Source: Firmicutes bacterium ADurb.Bin248
Lineage (GTDB): Bacteria; Bacillota; Clostridia; Christensenellales; CAG-138
Direction: 5' to 3'
Assembly (NCBI GenBank): GCA_002069725.1
Contig: MWBW01000028.1
Location: 1 to 37,806 of the forward strand
DNA: 37,806 bases
Made by a program: the position numbers and the translations under genes. Below are positions 25,842 through 34,034 of this stretch, piece by piece (position 1 is the stretch's first letter; the number at the start of each line of letters is the position of its first letter). The notes under the pieces are model-generated. The model did no database searches, had not been told where the DNA came from, and saw only the letters and a list, made by a program, of their open reading frames with translations.

Positions 25842-26639
25842 TCAGCCGATCCACTCCACATACTCGCTGTAAAAGCAATTCCCGAAGAACGGGCCGTTTC
25901 GGATGCAGTCGCACTCATCCAACTCGAGCATGATGTAGCGAAGCTCGTTGCTGCCCGGCGGGAAATACGGCGCGTACAGCGCGCCGACCTCATCCGAATA
26001 CTCGAAGCTGACGTACTCGCCGACCTCAAGGGTGCGCTCCCGCTCTTCGAGCATATCGTAGACCGTCACGGGCTCGGTCACGAAGAAGACCGGCGCGTCC
26101 TTGATGCGCTCGAGCGCGCCGCCGTCGACGACGTTTTCGGTGGGAATCCGCACGAGCACGCCGCCCTCGACGCGGTAGGCGCGCGCGATGCGCGCCCATG
26201 TGGCGATCTTCGAGCGCTCGATGGCGTAGATCACGCCGCTTCCGTCCACGATGATGTTGGGCACGCGGCTCTGGGAGAGTTTGCCCGTTGCGACGCCGTC
26301 GAGATAGCCCAGCTCGACGTACGCGCCGTCGATGAGCCGGTAGAAGCGCGTGCCGTAGTACACATCCGAATAACGGTGCTCCATGACGAAGTCGCGGTAT
26401 CCGTCCGTCGTGTCGATGTCGATCTCGAAGAAACCGCATTCGTCCGCGTTGTCGGGCGCGGGCGTCGGTATGGGCGTGGGCTCCGGCGTGCGCAGGATCT
26501 CCCACTCGACGGGCCGGACGCTCGGCGTCGGCGAAAAAGCGCCGGGGGCCGGGCTTGTTCCGGCCGCGTCGGATGCGCGCGCGGCGCAGCCGCACGGCAG
26601 GAGCGCGAGGAGCAAGAGCAGCGAAACGAGTTTTTTCAT
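25842..26639 (-). CDS. uncharacterised lipoprotein
   Basis: A 265-residue exported protein of unknown function. A signal peptide (KKLVSLLLLLALLPCGC) ends in a lipobox-like LPCGC (Cys18), then a Pro/Thr-rich spacer to about residue 62. The remaining 200 residues are acidic, with many Tyr and Val residues and several short beta-like segments (for example GYRDFVMEHRYSDVYYGTRF); four Cys are spread through the mature part. The ATG at 26639 has AGAGGTG five bases upstream and lies five bases after the stop of the preceding gene, so the two are coupled. No domain family was identified. Confidence 0.75.
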   Translation of the reverse strand: MKKLVSLLLLLALLPCGCAARASDAAGTSPAPGAFSPTPSVRPVEWEILRTPEPTPIPTPAPDNADECGFFEIDIDTTDGYRDFVMEHRYSDVYYGTRFYRLIDGAYVELGYLDGVATGKLSQSRVPNIIVDGSGVIYAIERSKIATWARIARAYRVEGGVLVRIPTENVVDGGALERIKDAPVFFVTEPVTVYDMLEERERTLEVGEYVSFEYSDEVGALYAPYFPPGSNELRYIMLELDECDCIRNGPFFGNCFYSEYVEWIG

Positions 26640-26643
26640 GTCG

Positions 26644-27393
26644 TCACCTCTCCACATACACGCTCATGGGATACGCCTCCACATCGAGCAGGCCGCTGTA
26701 GGTGATCGAGATCACCATGTCGTATGCGGGACAATAATAGTCGTAATAATCGAGCACGTTCGGATACCCGCTCGCGAGAAGCTCGATCTCCCCGAGCCCG
26801 AGGTAGTCCGCGAAGGCCCGCGCGACGGCCTCGTGCCCCTCGTACTGTTCGGCGGAGGCTCCGTAGCGCTGGAAAAGCCTGAGTATTTTCCCGGTTTTCG
26901 CGTCGCACGAAGCAAAAAGATCGCCGCGCCCGGTAGCCGCGATGACCGCGTCGTAAACGATGCTGCCCTCGCTCCCGTCGCTCCCGACGGGGTACAGGCC
27001 GAGCGTGTTGGCGCTCTTCACTGCCGAAAGTTCGTCGAGCGGCATGCCGCAGTCCGCGAGGCTTTGATACTCCGCTTCAAAGCGGGCGATCGGGTCGACG
27101 GCGTTCCATTCGGCGCTGGAGTAATATTGCTCGAACGCGGCGCCGCCGCGCTCGGCGAAGCTCCTGTCCCGCTCGTACAGGCAAAGCAGCTTGAGGCTCT
27201 GCTCGAACGGATGCGTCTTGGGCCCCGGCTCCGGCGTCAAGGCGAGCGGCAGGCTTTCCATGGGTATGGTTTCGGCCATGTTCACGGCCTTCCGCTTCGC
27301 GTTTTCCATGGCGAAACGCGAGAGCAGCACGCCCGCCGCCGCGGCGCACGCCACCGCGAAAAGCAGGATCGACGGCAGGAACCTATTGCGCAT
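26644..27393 (-). CDS. uncharacterised membrane-anchored protein
   Basis: A 249-residue protein with one N-terminal hydrophobic helix (5-26), probably an uncleaved anchor with the rest outside the cell. The external part is acidic and ends in a Tyr-rich segment (VLDYYDYYCPAYD) and a segment predicted to be beta (MVISITYSGLLDVEAYPMSVYV). PepSY-type or regulatory-domain folds are conceivable (a DAKTGKILRLF hairpin resembles such repeats), but the match is too weak to name it. It overlaps the histidine kinase gene by 11 bases, suggesting tight co-expression with the sensor. Confidence 0.75.
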   Translation of the reverse strand: MRNRFLPSILLFAVACAAAAGVLLSRFAMENAKRKAVNMAETIPMESLPLALTPEPGPKTHPFEQSLKLLCLYERDRSFAERGGAAFEQYYSSAEWNAVDPIARFEAEYQSLADCGMPLDELSAVKSANTLGLYPVGSDGSEGSIVYDAVIAATGRGDLFASCDAKTGKILRLFQRYGASAEQYEGHEAVARAFADYLGLGEIELLASGYPNVLDYYDYYCPAYDMVISITYSGLLDVEAYPMSVYVER

Positions 27394-28795
27394 CCGCCTC
27401 GCCCTCCCCGTAGGGCAGCAGGAACCAGACGGTCGTGCCCCTGCCCTGCTCGCTTTCGATGTGAAGCTCCGTTCCGATCACACCCGCGATCGCGTCGCAC
27501 AGCGCGAGCCCCAACCCCGCGCCGTCGCGCGCGCGGGAGCGGGATTTATCCACCATGTAGAAGGCTTCGCGCACGCGGGAAAGTTCCTTTTCGGGGATGC
27601 CCGCGCCCTCGTCCGCGACGTCCATGCGATATCCCGCAGGGCAGCAGCGCCCGGTGAGCGTGACGGTCTGCCCCTCTTTGCTGGCCTTTGCCGCGTTGTC
27701 TATGAGGTTCACGAGCATAGTCTGCAGAAGGTCGGCCTCCGAGCGGACGGCCGCTTCGGGCAGCGCGCAGGCGAGCGTTACGCCGTATTTGCCGCGAAGC
27801 ACAGCCTCGAGCGCGTCCGTCAGCCTCTCGCGGACATCCCCGGTCAGTATGTCGCGCAGCGGGAAGTCCCGCCGGTCGAGCACCATCAGCTCCAGCAGCT
27901 TCAGCGAGAGCCGCTCGAGCCGCCTGCCCTCGGTGAAAATATAGTTTGCGCTGCGAAAGCGCTCCTCCTCGTCGAGCGCGCGCGAGCGCAGCGTGTCCGC
28001 GTAGCCGATGATCGAGGTCAGGGGCGTTTTGAGCTCGTGCGCGAAGCTTGCCACGAAGTCCTCCCGCCGCCTGGCCTGCTGGGCGAGTTCTCGCATATGG
28101 CCCTCCAGGGAGTCCGCCATGGCGTTGAAGTCCCGCGTCAGTTCGCCGATCTCGTCTGCGCAGCGCACTTCGGCGCGCCCGGCATAATCCCCCTTGGAGA
28201 AGGCGCGCGCAACCGCGGACAGCGCGCGCACGGGCGCGGTCAGCAGCCGCGCGACGACGACGAGCGCAGCCCCCGCGGCGACCGCCGCCGCACACGTGAT
28301 CAGCGAAGCGGTGCGCGTCATTTCATCCGAAAGGGCAAACGGCGCGGACACGTCCGCGGCGAGGTACAGATAACCCGTCGCCACGCCGAGCTGGACGGGC
28401 ATGAGCATGTGCATGTCATAGCCGCCGTCCCGCGCGAGTATGACGTGGCAGAGCCCCGCCGCGGCGCCTTCGAACAGCTCTTCCATAGGCGCGCTCTCCC
28501 CCGCCCGGCCGTAGAGCGCGCGCCGATCCTTCGAGAACAGCGCGGCCGAGGAAAAATCCCCGGTCGCCGCGGAGCGCATGACGCCGGCGAGCTCCGCTTC
28601 TTCGGAGGAAAAGGAATACTCCGCCGCCATGCTCTCGACGACGACGGAAAGCATGCGCATGCGGTCGAGCGCCTTTTGCTTCTCCTGGGAAAGCGCAGTG
28701 CCGAACGCGGCCTGCGTGAGCCAGTAAGCGGTAAGGGAAAGCGCAATGACCGTCACGAGTATGCCCGAGAGAAACACCTTCCACGCAAACCTCAT
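27383..28795 (-). CDS. sensor histidine kinase with HAMP domain
   Basis: A 470-residue membrane sensor kinase. Transmembrane helix 1 is at 8-28, an extracytoplasmic sensing domain of about 120 residues follows, and helix 2 is at 163-183 before a HAMP domain (184-240). The H-box FAHELKTP carries the phosphorylated His253, then the N-box (LVNLIDNAAKA), G1 (DEGAGIP) and G2 (GAGLGLALC). The start ATG at 28795 overlaps the response regulator stop as ATGA; the frame is open to 28924 but without reason to start there. It phosphorylates the response regulator encoded just before it. The signal is unknown. Confidence 0.93.
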   Translation of the reverse strand: MRFAWKVFLSGILVTVIALSLTAYWLTQAAFGTALSQEKQKALDRMRMLSVVVESMAAEYSFSSEEAELAGVMRSAATGDFSSAALFSKDRRALYGRAGESAPMEELFEGAAAGLCHVILARDGGYDMHMLMPVQLGVATGYLYLAADVSAPFALSDEMTRTASLITCAAAVAAGAALVVVARLLTAPVRALSAVARAFSKGDYAGRAEVRCADEIGELTRDFNAMADSLEGHMRELAQQARRREDFVASFAHELKTPLTSIIGYADTLRSRALDEEERFRSANYIFTEGRRLERLSLKLLELMVLDRRDFPLRDILTGDVRERLTDALEAVLRGKYGVTLACALPEAAVRSEADLLQTMLVNLIDNAAKASKEGQTVTLTGRCCPAGYRMDVADEGAGIPEKELSRVREAFYMVDKSRSRARDGAGLGLALCDAIAGVIGTELHIESEQGRGTTVWFLLPYGEGEADAQ

Positions 28796-29451
28796 GGCTC
28801 CGCCTCCAGCCGATACCCGATCCGGTGAACGGTGACGAGCCGCGTCTCCCACCCGAGCTTTTTTCGAAGCCGCTGCACGTGCAGATCGACCGTGCGGCTC
28901 TCCCCGAGGAAGCCTGGACCCCAAACGCGCTCGTAGATCACATCCCGGAAAAGCACGACGCCCCTGTTCTGCACGAACAGCAAAAGAAGCTCGTATTCCT
29001 TGGGCGTAAGCTCCACGGGCTTGCCCTCGCGCGTCACGCTATGGCCGCCGGGGCGGATTACGACGTCGCCGATCCCGATCGCCTCGTCCGTTTTGTAATA
29101 CCTGCGGAGCACCACGTCCACGCGGGCGATCAGCTCCGCCACGGCGAAGGGCTTCACGATGTAATCGTCCGCGCCGAGGCGCAGGCCCTTCACGCGGTCC
29201 GCCACATCCGCGCGCGCGGTGAGGAAAATCACGGGCATCGCGAGCGGGCGTATGAATTCCATGAGCTCGAATCCGTCCGCCTCGGGCAGCATAACGTCCA
29301 AAAGGATCAGATCAAAGCGATGATCCGTCAGCAGGTCGGCGGCCGCCTTTCCGTCGTAAACGCAGCGGCATTCATACCCGGCCAAAGCGAGGTTCATCCG
29401 GACGAGCTCCGAAATCGGCTTTTCATCCTCCACGATCAGGATCTTCCACAT
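28792..29451 (-). CDS. OmpR/PhoB-family response regulator
   Basis: A 219-residue DNA-binding response regulator. The receiver domain (1-118) has the acidic pair Glu9/Asp10, phospho-acceptor Asp52 in LLDVMLP, Thr in LTAR and Lys in VKPF. The C-terminal winged helix (125-217) contains the OmpR signature SRTVDLHVQRLRKKLG...VHRIGYRL. The ATG at 29451 encodes the canonical MWKILIVEDE start; its SD is poor. The upstream frame to 29520 has no better site. It is the first gene of a five-gene operon with its kinase and three exported proteins and probably acts at the inverted repeat just upstream. Confidence 0.93.
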   Translation of the reverse strand: MWKILIVEDEKPISELVRMNLALAGYECRCVYDGKAAADLLTDHRFDLILLDVMLPEADGFELMEFIRPLAMPVIFLTARADVADRVKGLRLGADDYIVKPFAVAELIARVDVVLRRYYKTDEAIGIGDVVIRPGGHSVTREGKPVELTPKEYELLLLFVQNRGVVLFRDVIYERVWGPGFLGESRTVDLHVQRLRKKLGWETRLVTVHRIGYRLEAEP

Positions 29452-29506
29452 AGGATCAGGCACCGCTTTCCGCAAGGATTGGGTAGAGCATAACACGGGT
29501 TCGCAT

Positions 29507-29527
29507 CTGAATTGTAACATAATTCAG
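29507..29527. promoter_or_regulatory. inverted repeat at the two-component operon promoter
   Basis: CTGAATT (29507-29513) and AATTCAG (29521-29527) are perfect 7-base arms with a 7-base spacer. A minus-strand -10-like TACAAT overlaps the repeat (about 29511-29516). It is placed to serve as an operator in the 298-base divergent region between the response regulator and the plus-strand gene at 29750. Confidence 0.5.
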
Positions 29528-29633
29528 CACAGAATTTAAAACGATTATGGAAAACAATGGCCGCCGGTCGGCGCCGCCTTCCCGCAGCCGCAAAAACGAC
29601 GATTTCCGCGGACGAAGCGGTGCCGGCAGGGAT

Positions 29634-29662
29634 TTGAATCATGCTGGAGATTCGAGTATAAT
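29634..29662 (+). promoter_or_regulatory. sigma-A-like promoter for the 349-residue protein gene
   Basis: TTGAAT (29634-29639), a 17-base spacer and TATAAT (29657-29662); a second TATAAT lies at 29667-29672. It stands about 90 bases before the ATG at 29750. Confidence 0.6.
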
Positions 29663-29749
29663 TGCATATAATGTCAGTTTCACAACGGATCGTTCCCGCA
29701 GCAAAAGTTCCGCACGATATGCAATAAAAAGAGATACGGAGAAGCCTTC

Positions 29750-30799
29750 ATGAATCAAATGGAAGAAAAATATCGCTGTCTGCTTGAGTGCGCCAACCCG
29801 ATCATCCAAAACGAGGCCGCCGCTTTCCTGGAGCTTCAAGCCGACGGCTTCAGGATGAAGATGCTGAACCATAAGGATGTGCAGTATTGGCTGAACTGCC
29901 TGTTGCAGTACGCGCAGAAACCGCAGACGCATAATTCCGCGGACACCTGCCTTGAAAATTCCATGCACAAGCTCGTTTCGTTCGGCGTGCGCGAATCGGA
30001 CGACCCGCGCATCGGCGAGGCGAACCGCTTTATACTCGATTTCATGTATAAAAACAAAGGCAACCCGCGTTTCTACGATTCGGTCAATCCGACGATCACG
30101 GCGTCGTGGCTCGCGTGCATGGGATGCGAGGACGATCTCGTCGTCGAAATTCTGCGCGAGCGCGTGGAAGCCGTGTATTCCTTCACGAAAGGCGGAAATT
30201 ACGATATCTATTTAGACCCGGCCGGATATCCGTCGATCCCCAAGGAAAGGGCGAAGCATCCTTTTGTGAATCCCGCTCTGTACGAGGGCAACGTGTGGAG
30301 GCTGCCGAGCGTCCACGACGTTTTCGCCTATGCGAACCTGCCGAAAATTCTTGCGCGGGATCACAGCATACGGCAGATGATCGATACGGCGATCGCGTAT
30401 ATCATGGACGAGCGCTACCAGCGCCTGCCCATAGGGTATGGGCTCATGCTCGTCCGTCCCAAAAGCTACTACGGCATGGGCTGGTCGATGCATCTGTATC
30501 GGTATTTTGAAAACAGCCCGCTGGGCCTTTCCGGCGTCGTGTGGAACATGGAGCTATTGTCTCATTTTAAGCGCGCGCGGGAGACCGATTGGTTCAAGGA
30601 TACTCTGCGGCATTTGGAGGGATTTGAAAAGGACGGGCTTTACGAGTTCCCTTGCGAATACGTGAGCGAACGCAAAAACCAATATTACGTGGGCGGCGGG
30701 CATATGGGATTGGGCGAGGACAGGAGGCAAAAAGCGGGCAGAAAAATCGAGTCGACGGCCTGGATGCTCAGAATATTGAGAAACTGCGAGCCGGTCTGA
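29750..30799 (+). CDS. uncharacterised 349-residue cytosolic protein
   Basis: I do not recognise a family with confidence. The protein has no signal peptide or membrane helix and is rich in Tyr, Trp and Met. Recurrent helical segments (VQYWLNCLLQYA, RFILDFMYKNKGNPRFYDSVNPTITA, WMLRILRNCE) hint at an all-helical, possibly alpha/alpha-toroid fold as in terpene-cyclase or glycosidase relatives; this is only an impression. GGAG precedes the ATG by about nine bases, and a good promoter lies upstream. The DUF3795 gene follows 29 bases later on the same strand, so the two are likely co-transcribed. Confidence 0.7.
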   Translation: MNQMEEKYRCLLECANPIIQNEAAAFLELQADGFRMKMLNHKDVQYWLNCLLQYAQKPQTHNSADTCLENSMHKLVSFGVRESDDPRIGEANRFILDFMYKNKGNPRFYDSVNPTITASWLACMGCEDDLVVEILRERVEAVYSFTKGGNYDIYLDPAGYPSIPKERAKHPFVNPALYEGNVWRLPSVHDVFAYANLPKILARDHSIRQMIDTAIAYIMDERYQRLPIGYGLMLVRPKSYYGMGWSMHLYRYFENSPLGLSGVVWNMELLSHFKRARETDWFKDTLRHLEGFEKDGLYEFPCEYVSERKNQYYVGGGHMGLGEDRRQKAGRKIESTAWMLRILRNCEPV

Positions 30800-30828
30800 T
30801 TTTTATCATGGAAAGAGAGGCGGAACAA

Positions 30829-31197
30829 ATGAAGTTGGCAATGGCGCCATGCGGAATCGACTGCAACGATTGCGCGTTGTACCGGGTGGCGTTCGACATA
30901 AACCAGGCGGCGGCGCTGGTCCCGTGGTTCAAAAGCAGGGGATGGATAAAGCCCGAAGAAGGCGCCGCGGAAATCATGGCGAAGGCCCCCTTCTGCATGG
31001 GATGCCGCGGGGACCGCGCCGTGCAGTGGAGCGGGGATTGCGCCATACGGCTTTGCTGCGCGGATGAAAAAAGCCTCGCGTATTGCGGGGAATGCGGGGA
31101 TTTTCCATGCGCGCAGTTGAACGGGTGGGCGCAGGACGCGGCTCATCACGCCGACGCGCTGGAAAGGCTCAAAGGGATCAAAAACAGCGCGGAATAG
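30829..31197 (+). CDS. DUF3795 Cys-rich protein
   Basis: A 122-residue small protein with the DUF3795 pattern. It has an N-terminal CGIDCNDCALY, a central CMGCRGD, then CAIRLCCADE, YCGECGDFPC and a C-terminal helix with LERLKGIK. The many paired Cys suggest a bound metal (zinc or Fe-S), though this is not shown. I chose the ATG at 30829 because GAGAGG stands eight bases upstream; an ATG at 30808 is in frame but has no SD. It probably shares a transcript with the preceding gene. Biological role unknown. Confidence 0.85.
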   Translation: MKLAMAPCGIDCNDCALYRVAFDINQAAALVPWFKSRGWIKPEEGAAEIMAKAPFCMGCRGDRAVQWSGDCAIRLCCADEKSLAYCGECGDFPCAQLNGWAQDAAHHADALERLKGIKNSAE

Positions 31198-31291
31198 ACC
31201 TTCGCCGGAAGAACAGTCCCGAAACGCGCGCAAACGCCCTCCTGAGAACAGAGCGGGCAATTTGGGCCGCGTTCCTCCCCCGTGACGATTC

Positions 31292-31319
31292 ACACATGCT
31301 CCGTCATCGGCATAATATA
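31292..31319 (+). promoter_or_regulatory. possible sigma-K (late mother-cell) promoter
   Basis: AC at 31292-31293, 17 bases, then CATAATATA at 31311-31319 fits the AC-N17-CATANNNTA pattern known for sporulation factor sigma-K. It lies 60 bases before the small protein gene at 31380. The motif is short, so chance occurrence is possible. Confidence 0.4.
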
Positions 31320-31379
31320 TACCGTCACAGCCGAATTGCGAAATTTTGCTGATATTACAAAAGGAGCTGAAAAAAATAG

Positions 31380-31835
31380 ATGAACGGATGTTTCCCGTCA
31401 TTTGAACGCGAGAATGTTGTGCTCAACGCCGCGACAGGCGGCGCCGGCCCTCTGCCCGTTATCACGACTTTGTTTTCCGACCCGATCACCGTGGTCAGCG
31501 TAACCCTCGATGCCGACAGGCTCTCCAACCCTTCCATACTGCTGACCTTCACCGGTATCGTGAACCTGCCTCTGGGCATTTCCGTCACCCTCAACTTTGA
31601 GATCCTTCGCACGAAGGACAACGGCGCTCCGATCAACGTCGGATCGACTTACACGTTCGCGACGACCGTGAACGTGCTGGAAGCCGAATCCTTCGCCTTC
31701 CAGTTCTTCGATTCCAACCTCGATCCCGGCACGTACACATACACGGTCGTCCTTTCGACCAACTCGATCATCGACATCACCCCGGGCCTGACGGTTGTGA
31801 ACGCCACGCTGAGCGCGCTCGGCGTAAGCAACTGA
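31380..31835 (+). CDS. small beta-rich protein (DUF4489-like), possible spore-surface protein
   Basis: A 151-residue protein with no signal peptide or membrane helix, made of alternating hydrophobic beta-strand-like segments (PITVVSVTLDADRL, SILLTFTGIVNLPL, GISVTLNFEILRT, TYTYTVVLSTNS) and poor in Lys. The pattern resembles DUF4489 proteins of spore-forming Clostridia and, more loosely, the jelly-roll C-termini of exosporium proteins. AGGAG lies about 13 bases before the ATG, and an in-frame stop stands immediately upstream, fixing the start. A sigma-K-like promoter precedes it and a strong terminator follows, so it is a single-gene unit. A spore-coat role is inference. Confidence 0.7.
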   Translation: MNGCFPSFERENVVLNAATGGAGPLPVITTLFSDPITVVSVTLDADRLSNPSILLTFTGIVNLPLGISVTLNFEILRTKDNGAPINVGSTYTFATTVNVLEAESFAFQFFDSNLDPGTYTYTVVLSTNSIIDITPGLTVVNATLSALGVSN

Positions 31836-31859
31836 ACACAGGAAAACCGACGGAATTCC

Positions 31860-31889
31860 CGACGGCACGCGAGTGCCGTCGATTTATTT
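31860..31889 (+). terminator. intrinsic terminator after the small beta-rich protein gene
   Basis: Arms CGACGGCAC (31860-31868) and GTGCCGTCG (31873-31881) form a perfect 9-bp stem with a GCGA tetraloop, followed by ATTTATTT. Confidence 0.85.
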
Positions 31890-31921
31890 GCGGCGGACGC
31901 CCGATGCGGCCTGCGGATCGA

Positions 31922-31951
31922 TTGACAACGGCGTTTTTATCGATCTATAAT
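31922..31951 (+). promoter_or_regulatory. perfect-consensus sigma-A promoter of the DUF11 protein gene
   Basis: TTGACA (31922-31927), an 18-base spacer and TATAAT (31946-31951); both hexamers match consensus exactly. The start of transcription would be near 31958, about 70 bases before the ATG. Confidence 0.85.
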
Positions 31952-32025
31952 GACAATATATTATCTACATCTCATCACGCCGCGCACAGGGAACAGAACT
32001 TAAAAACGGGCAAGGAGGCTCAGCC

Positions 32026-33552
32026 ATGAACAGAAAGCCGGATCTTTTGACGAAGCTCCGTAAGCCGCTCTCCCTGGTGCTCGCCTGCGCGCTGGCGTTC
32101 GCGTCCGCGCCTGCGGCCATAGCCGGAGACAACGACATTGCGGACCTTTCGATCACCATCACCAACGGCGTCGCCTCCGTCACGCCGGGCGATAACGTAA
32201 CGTATACCATCACGGCCTCCAACGCCGGGCCCGTCGCCGATACGGGGGCAACCGTCGCATGCACGCTCCCGTCCATGCTAACCAATGCGACATGGACGGG
32301 CGTCGGCGCGAACGGCGGGACCTGCGCCGCGGCCGGCATGGGCGACATCAGCGACACGGTGAACCTGCCCGTCAACGGCAGCGTGACATACACCGTTTCG
32401 GCGAGCGTGGATCTGACGGCCGTCGGTGCGCTCATCGTCACGGCGAACGTGAGCGCAAGCATCCCCGACAACAACCCGTCAAACAACAGCACGACCGATA
32501 TCGATTCCATAATGCCCGGCCTGATCGCAAACCCCATGCCGACCGGCGTCTGGCAAAACACGGACATCCTCGTCACGCTGGGAGTTGTCGGCATCGAGGG
32601 CCAACCCGATTCCGGCCAGTACGCGCTCACCCAAAGCAGCGCCGCGCCGGGCGCGGGCGAGTACGTCGATTACACCGGGCCCGTGACCATCAGCGACGAG
32701 AGCGGATTCAACTACCTGCACTATCAGGTCGCACAGGGCCAGGAACAGGGCCGGGGGCAGACCCCTCCGACGCTGTATGAAGCCTTCGGCCCGTATCAAA
32801 TCGACAAGACGGCGCCCAACTTTTCGCAGGGTTATGCGCCCGAAGCGATGGCGCTCTCCCACAGCGAGATTTCGCTGTACTCCTGGGCGACAGACGGGCT
32901 TTCCGGCGTCGCCTCGTACCGCTGGCAATACGCCCAAACCCCCGGCGGCCCTTATACGGACGTGCCCGGCGGCGACACGGATACCTATACGCACGCGGGG
33001 CTCGCGACGAACACGACCTACTATTATATATTACATGTGACCGACAACGCGGGCAACGTCTTAACGACCGGGGAGATCAGCGCCACGACGCTGCGCGAGC
33101 CGGATGAGGCCGACGCCGACAACAACACCATCACGCTCTCCACGTTCAACCCGACCGCGGGGGAGCCGTTCAACTTTACCGCCGCGGGCGACGGTCAGAA
33201 CAACGCGGGCGGCGTCGAGGGCGACACGCGCTTCGTGCCGCAGGATTGGAGCGTCAACCCGAGCGGCACATTCCCCTTGGGCGGGCCGTATGCGGCGAGC
33301 GTCGTATTGAGCGCGCCCGGCACGTATACGCTGCGCGTCGTATTCAGGCTTGAGCAGTGGAGCGACGGAGCGTGGCGGGATACCGGCACGACCGACGTCA
33401 AGAGCGCGTCCCTGTACGTATGGGCGGAGGAATCCATACTCGACGTCCCGCAGACCGGCGACGGCGGCGCGCGCTGGTTCGGTTGGGTCCTGCTTTGCGC
33501 GCCCCTCGCCATCGCCGCGGCTGCGCTCCTCCGGCGCAGAAGGGCGGCCTGA
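32026..33552 (+). CDS. DUF11 surface protein with sortase-like C-terminal signal
   Basis: A 508-residue exported protein. The signal peptide (residues 1-37, cleaved near AIAGD) is followed by a DUF11 repeat domain (40-155: DLSITITNG, PGDNVTYTITASNAGP, SVTYTVSASVD), then Ig- or fibronectin-like domains (160-360, with KTAPNF, SGVASYRW and YYYILHVTDNAGN) and a further beta domain to 465. The C-terminus has VPQTGD (474-479), a hydrophobic segment and RRRR, the layout of an LPXTG-type wall anchor with V for L; the variant motif makes sortase processing likely but unproven. AAGGAGG precedes the ATG. Expected on the cell wall; ligand unknown. Confidence 0.85.
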   Translation: MNRKPDLLTKLRKPLSLVLACALAFASAPAAIAGDNDIADLSITITNGVASVTPGDNVTYTITASNAGPVADTGATVACTLPSMLTNATWTGVGANGGTCAAAGMGDISDTVNLPVNGSVTYTVSASVDLTAVGALIVTANVSASIPDNNPSNNSTTDIDSIMPGLIANPMPTGVWQNTDILVTLGVVGIEGQPDSGQYALTQSSAAPGAGEYVDYTGPVTISDESGFNYLHYQVAQGQEQGRGQTPPTLYEAFGPYQIDKTAPNFSQGYAPEAMALSHSEISLYSWATDGLSGVASYRWQYAQTPGGPYTDVPGGDTDTYTHAGLATNTTYYYILHVTDNAGNVLTTGEISATTLREPDEADADNNTITLSTFNPTAGEPFNFTAAGDGQNNAGGVEGDTRFVPQDWSVNPSGTFPLGGPYAASVVLSAPGTYTLRVVFRLEQWSDGAWRDTGTTDVKSASLYVWAEESILDVPQTGDGGARWFGWVLLCAPLAIAAAALLRRRRAA

Positions 33553-33574
33553 GCGATATTCCCGCACCCCAAGT

Positions 33575-33603
33575 AAGCGGCGGTTCATCCCGAACCGCCG
33601 CTT
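33575..33603 (+). terminator. strong hairpin after the DUF11 protein gene
   Basis: A 12-bp perfect stem, AAGCGGCGGTTC (33575-33586) with GAACCGCCGCTT (33592-33603), has a five-base loop. No T run follows, so termination may be partial or it may be an mRNA-stabilising structure. Confidence 0.5.
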
Positions 33604-33652
33604 GAAAACTGCGCGGGGCGCACACACGCCGACCGACGGGAGGACAGCGCCC

Positions 33653-34027
33653 ATGAACGCCGACGAATGGATGTTTTTCGAGGGGATGCCGCGGGCGTTT
33701 CCGCTGTACGAGGCGTTCGTCGGGGCGCTTCGCGCAAGATTCGGCGCGTTTGAGGTCAGGGTGCGGAAAACGCAGATCTCGTTCGCCAACAGATATCATT
33801 TCGCGTGCGTCTGGCTTCCCAAGGGCAGAATTAAGGGCTGTCCCGAAACCAGTCTCGGCGTTTCCTTCGGCCTCGGGCACCGGGTGGAAGACCCGAGGAT
33901 CGCGCGGGCGGCGGAGCCTTACCCGAACCGCTGGACGCACCACGTCATCATCCAAAGCGGGGAAGAAATCGACGCGCAGCTCATGGACTGGATCAGGCAG
34001 GCGTATGATTTTGCGATGAGCAAATGA
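33653..34027 (+). CDS. DUF5655-like small protein
   Basis: A 124-residue cytosolic protein. The pattern 'FEGMPRAFPLYEAFVGALRARFGAFEVRVRKTQISFANRYHFACVWLPKG' matches the DUF5655 family, whose members bear a YdhG/YjbR-like alpha-beta fold and have no known activity. The start ATG at 33653 has GGAGG about ten bases upstream; the frame is open for 100 codons further, but that overlaps the DUF11 gene. A strong convergent terminator follows. Role unknown. Confidence 0.75.
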   Translation: MNADEWMFFEGMPRAFPLYEAFVGALRARFGAFEVRVRKTQISFANRYHFACVWLPKGRIKGCPETSLGVSFGLGHRVEDPRIARAAEPYPNRWTHHVIIQSGEEIDAQLMDWIRQAYDFAMSK

Positions 34028-34034
34028 TGCGCAA

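Noticed and set aside
33575..33603. Long hairpin as half of an insertion sequence end
   Set aside because: No transposase gene or second matching terminal repeat was found; position after a gene suggests a terminator or mRNA end structure.
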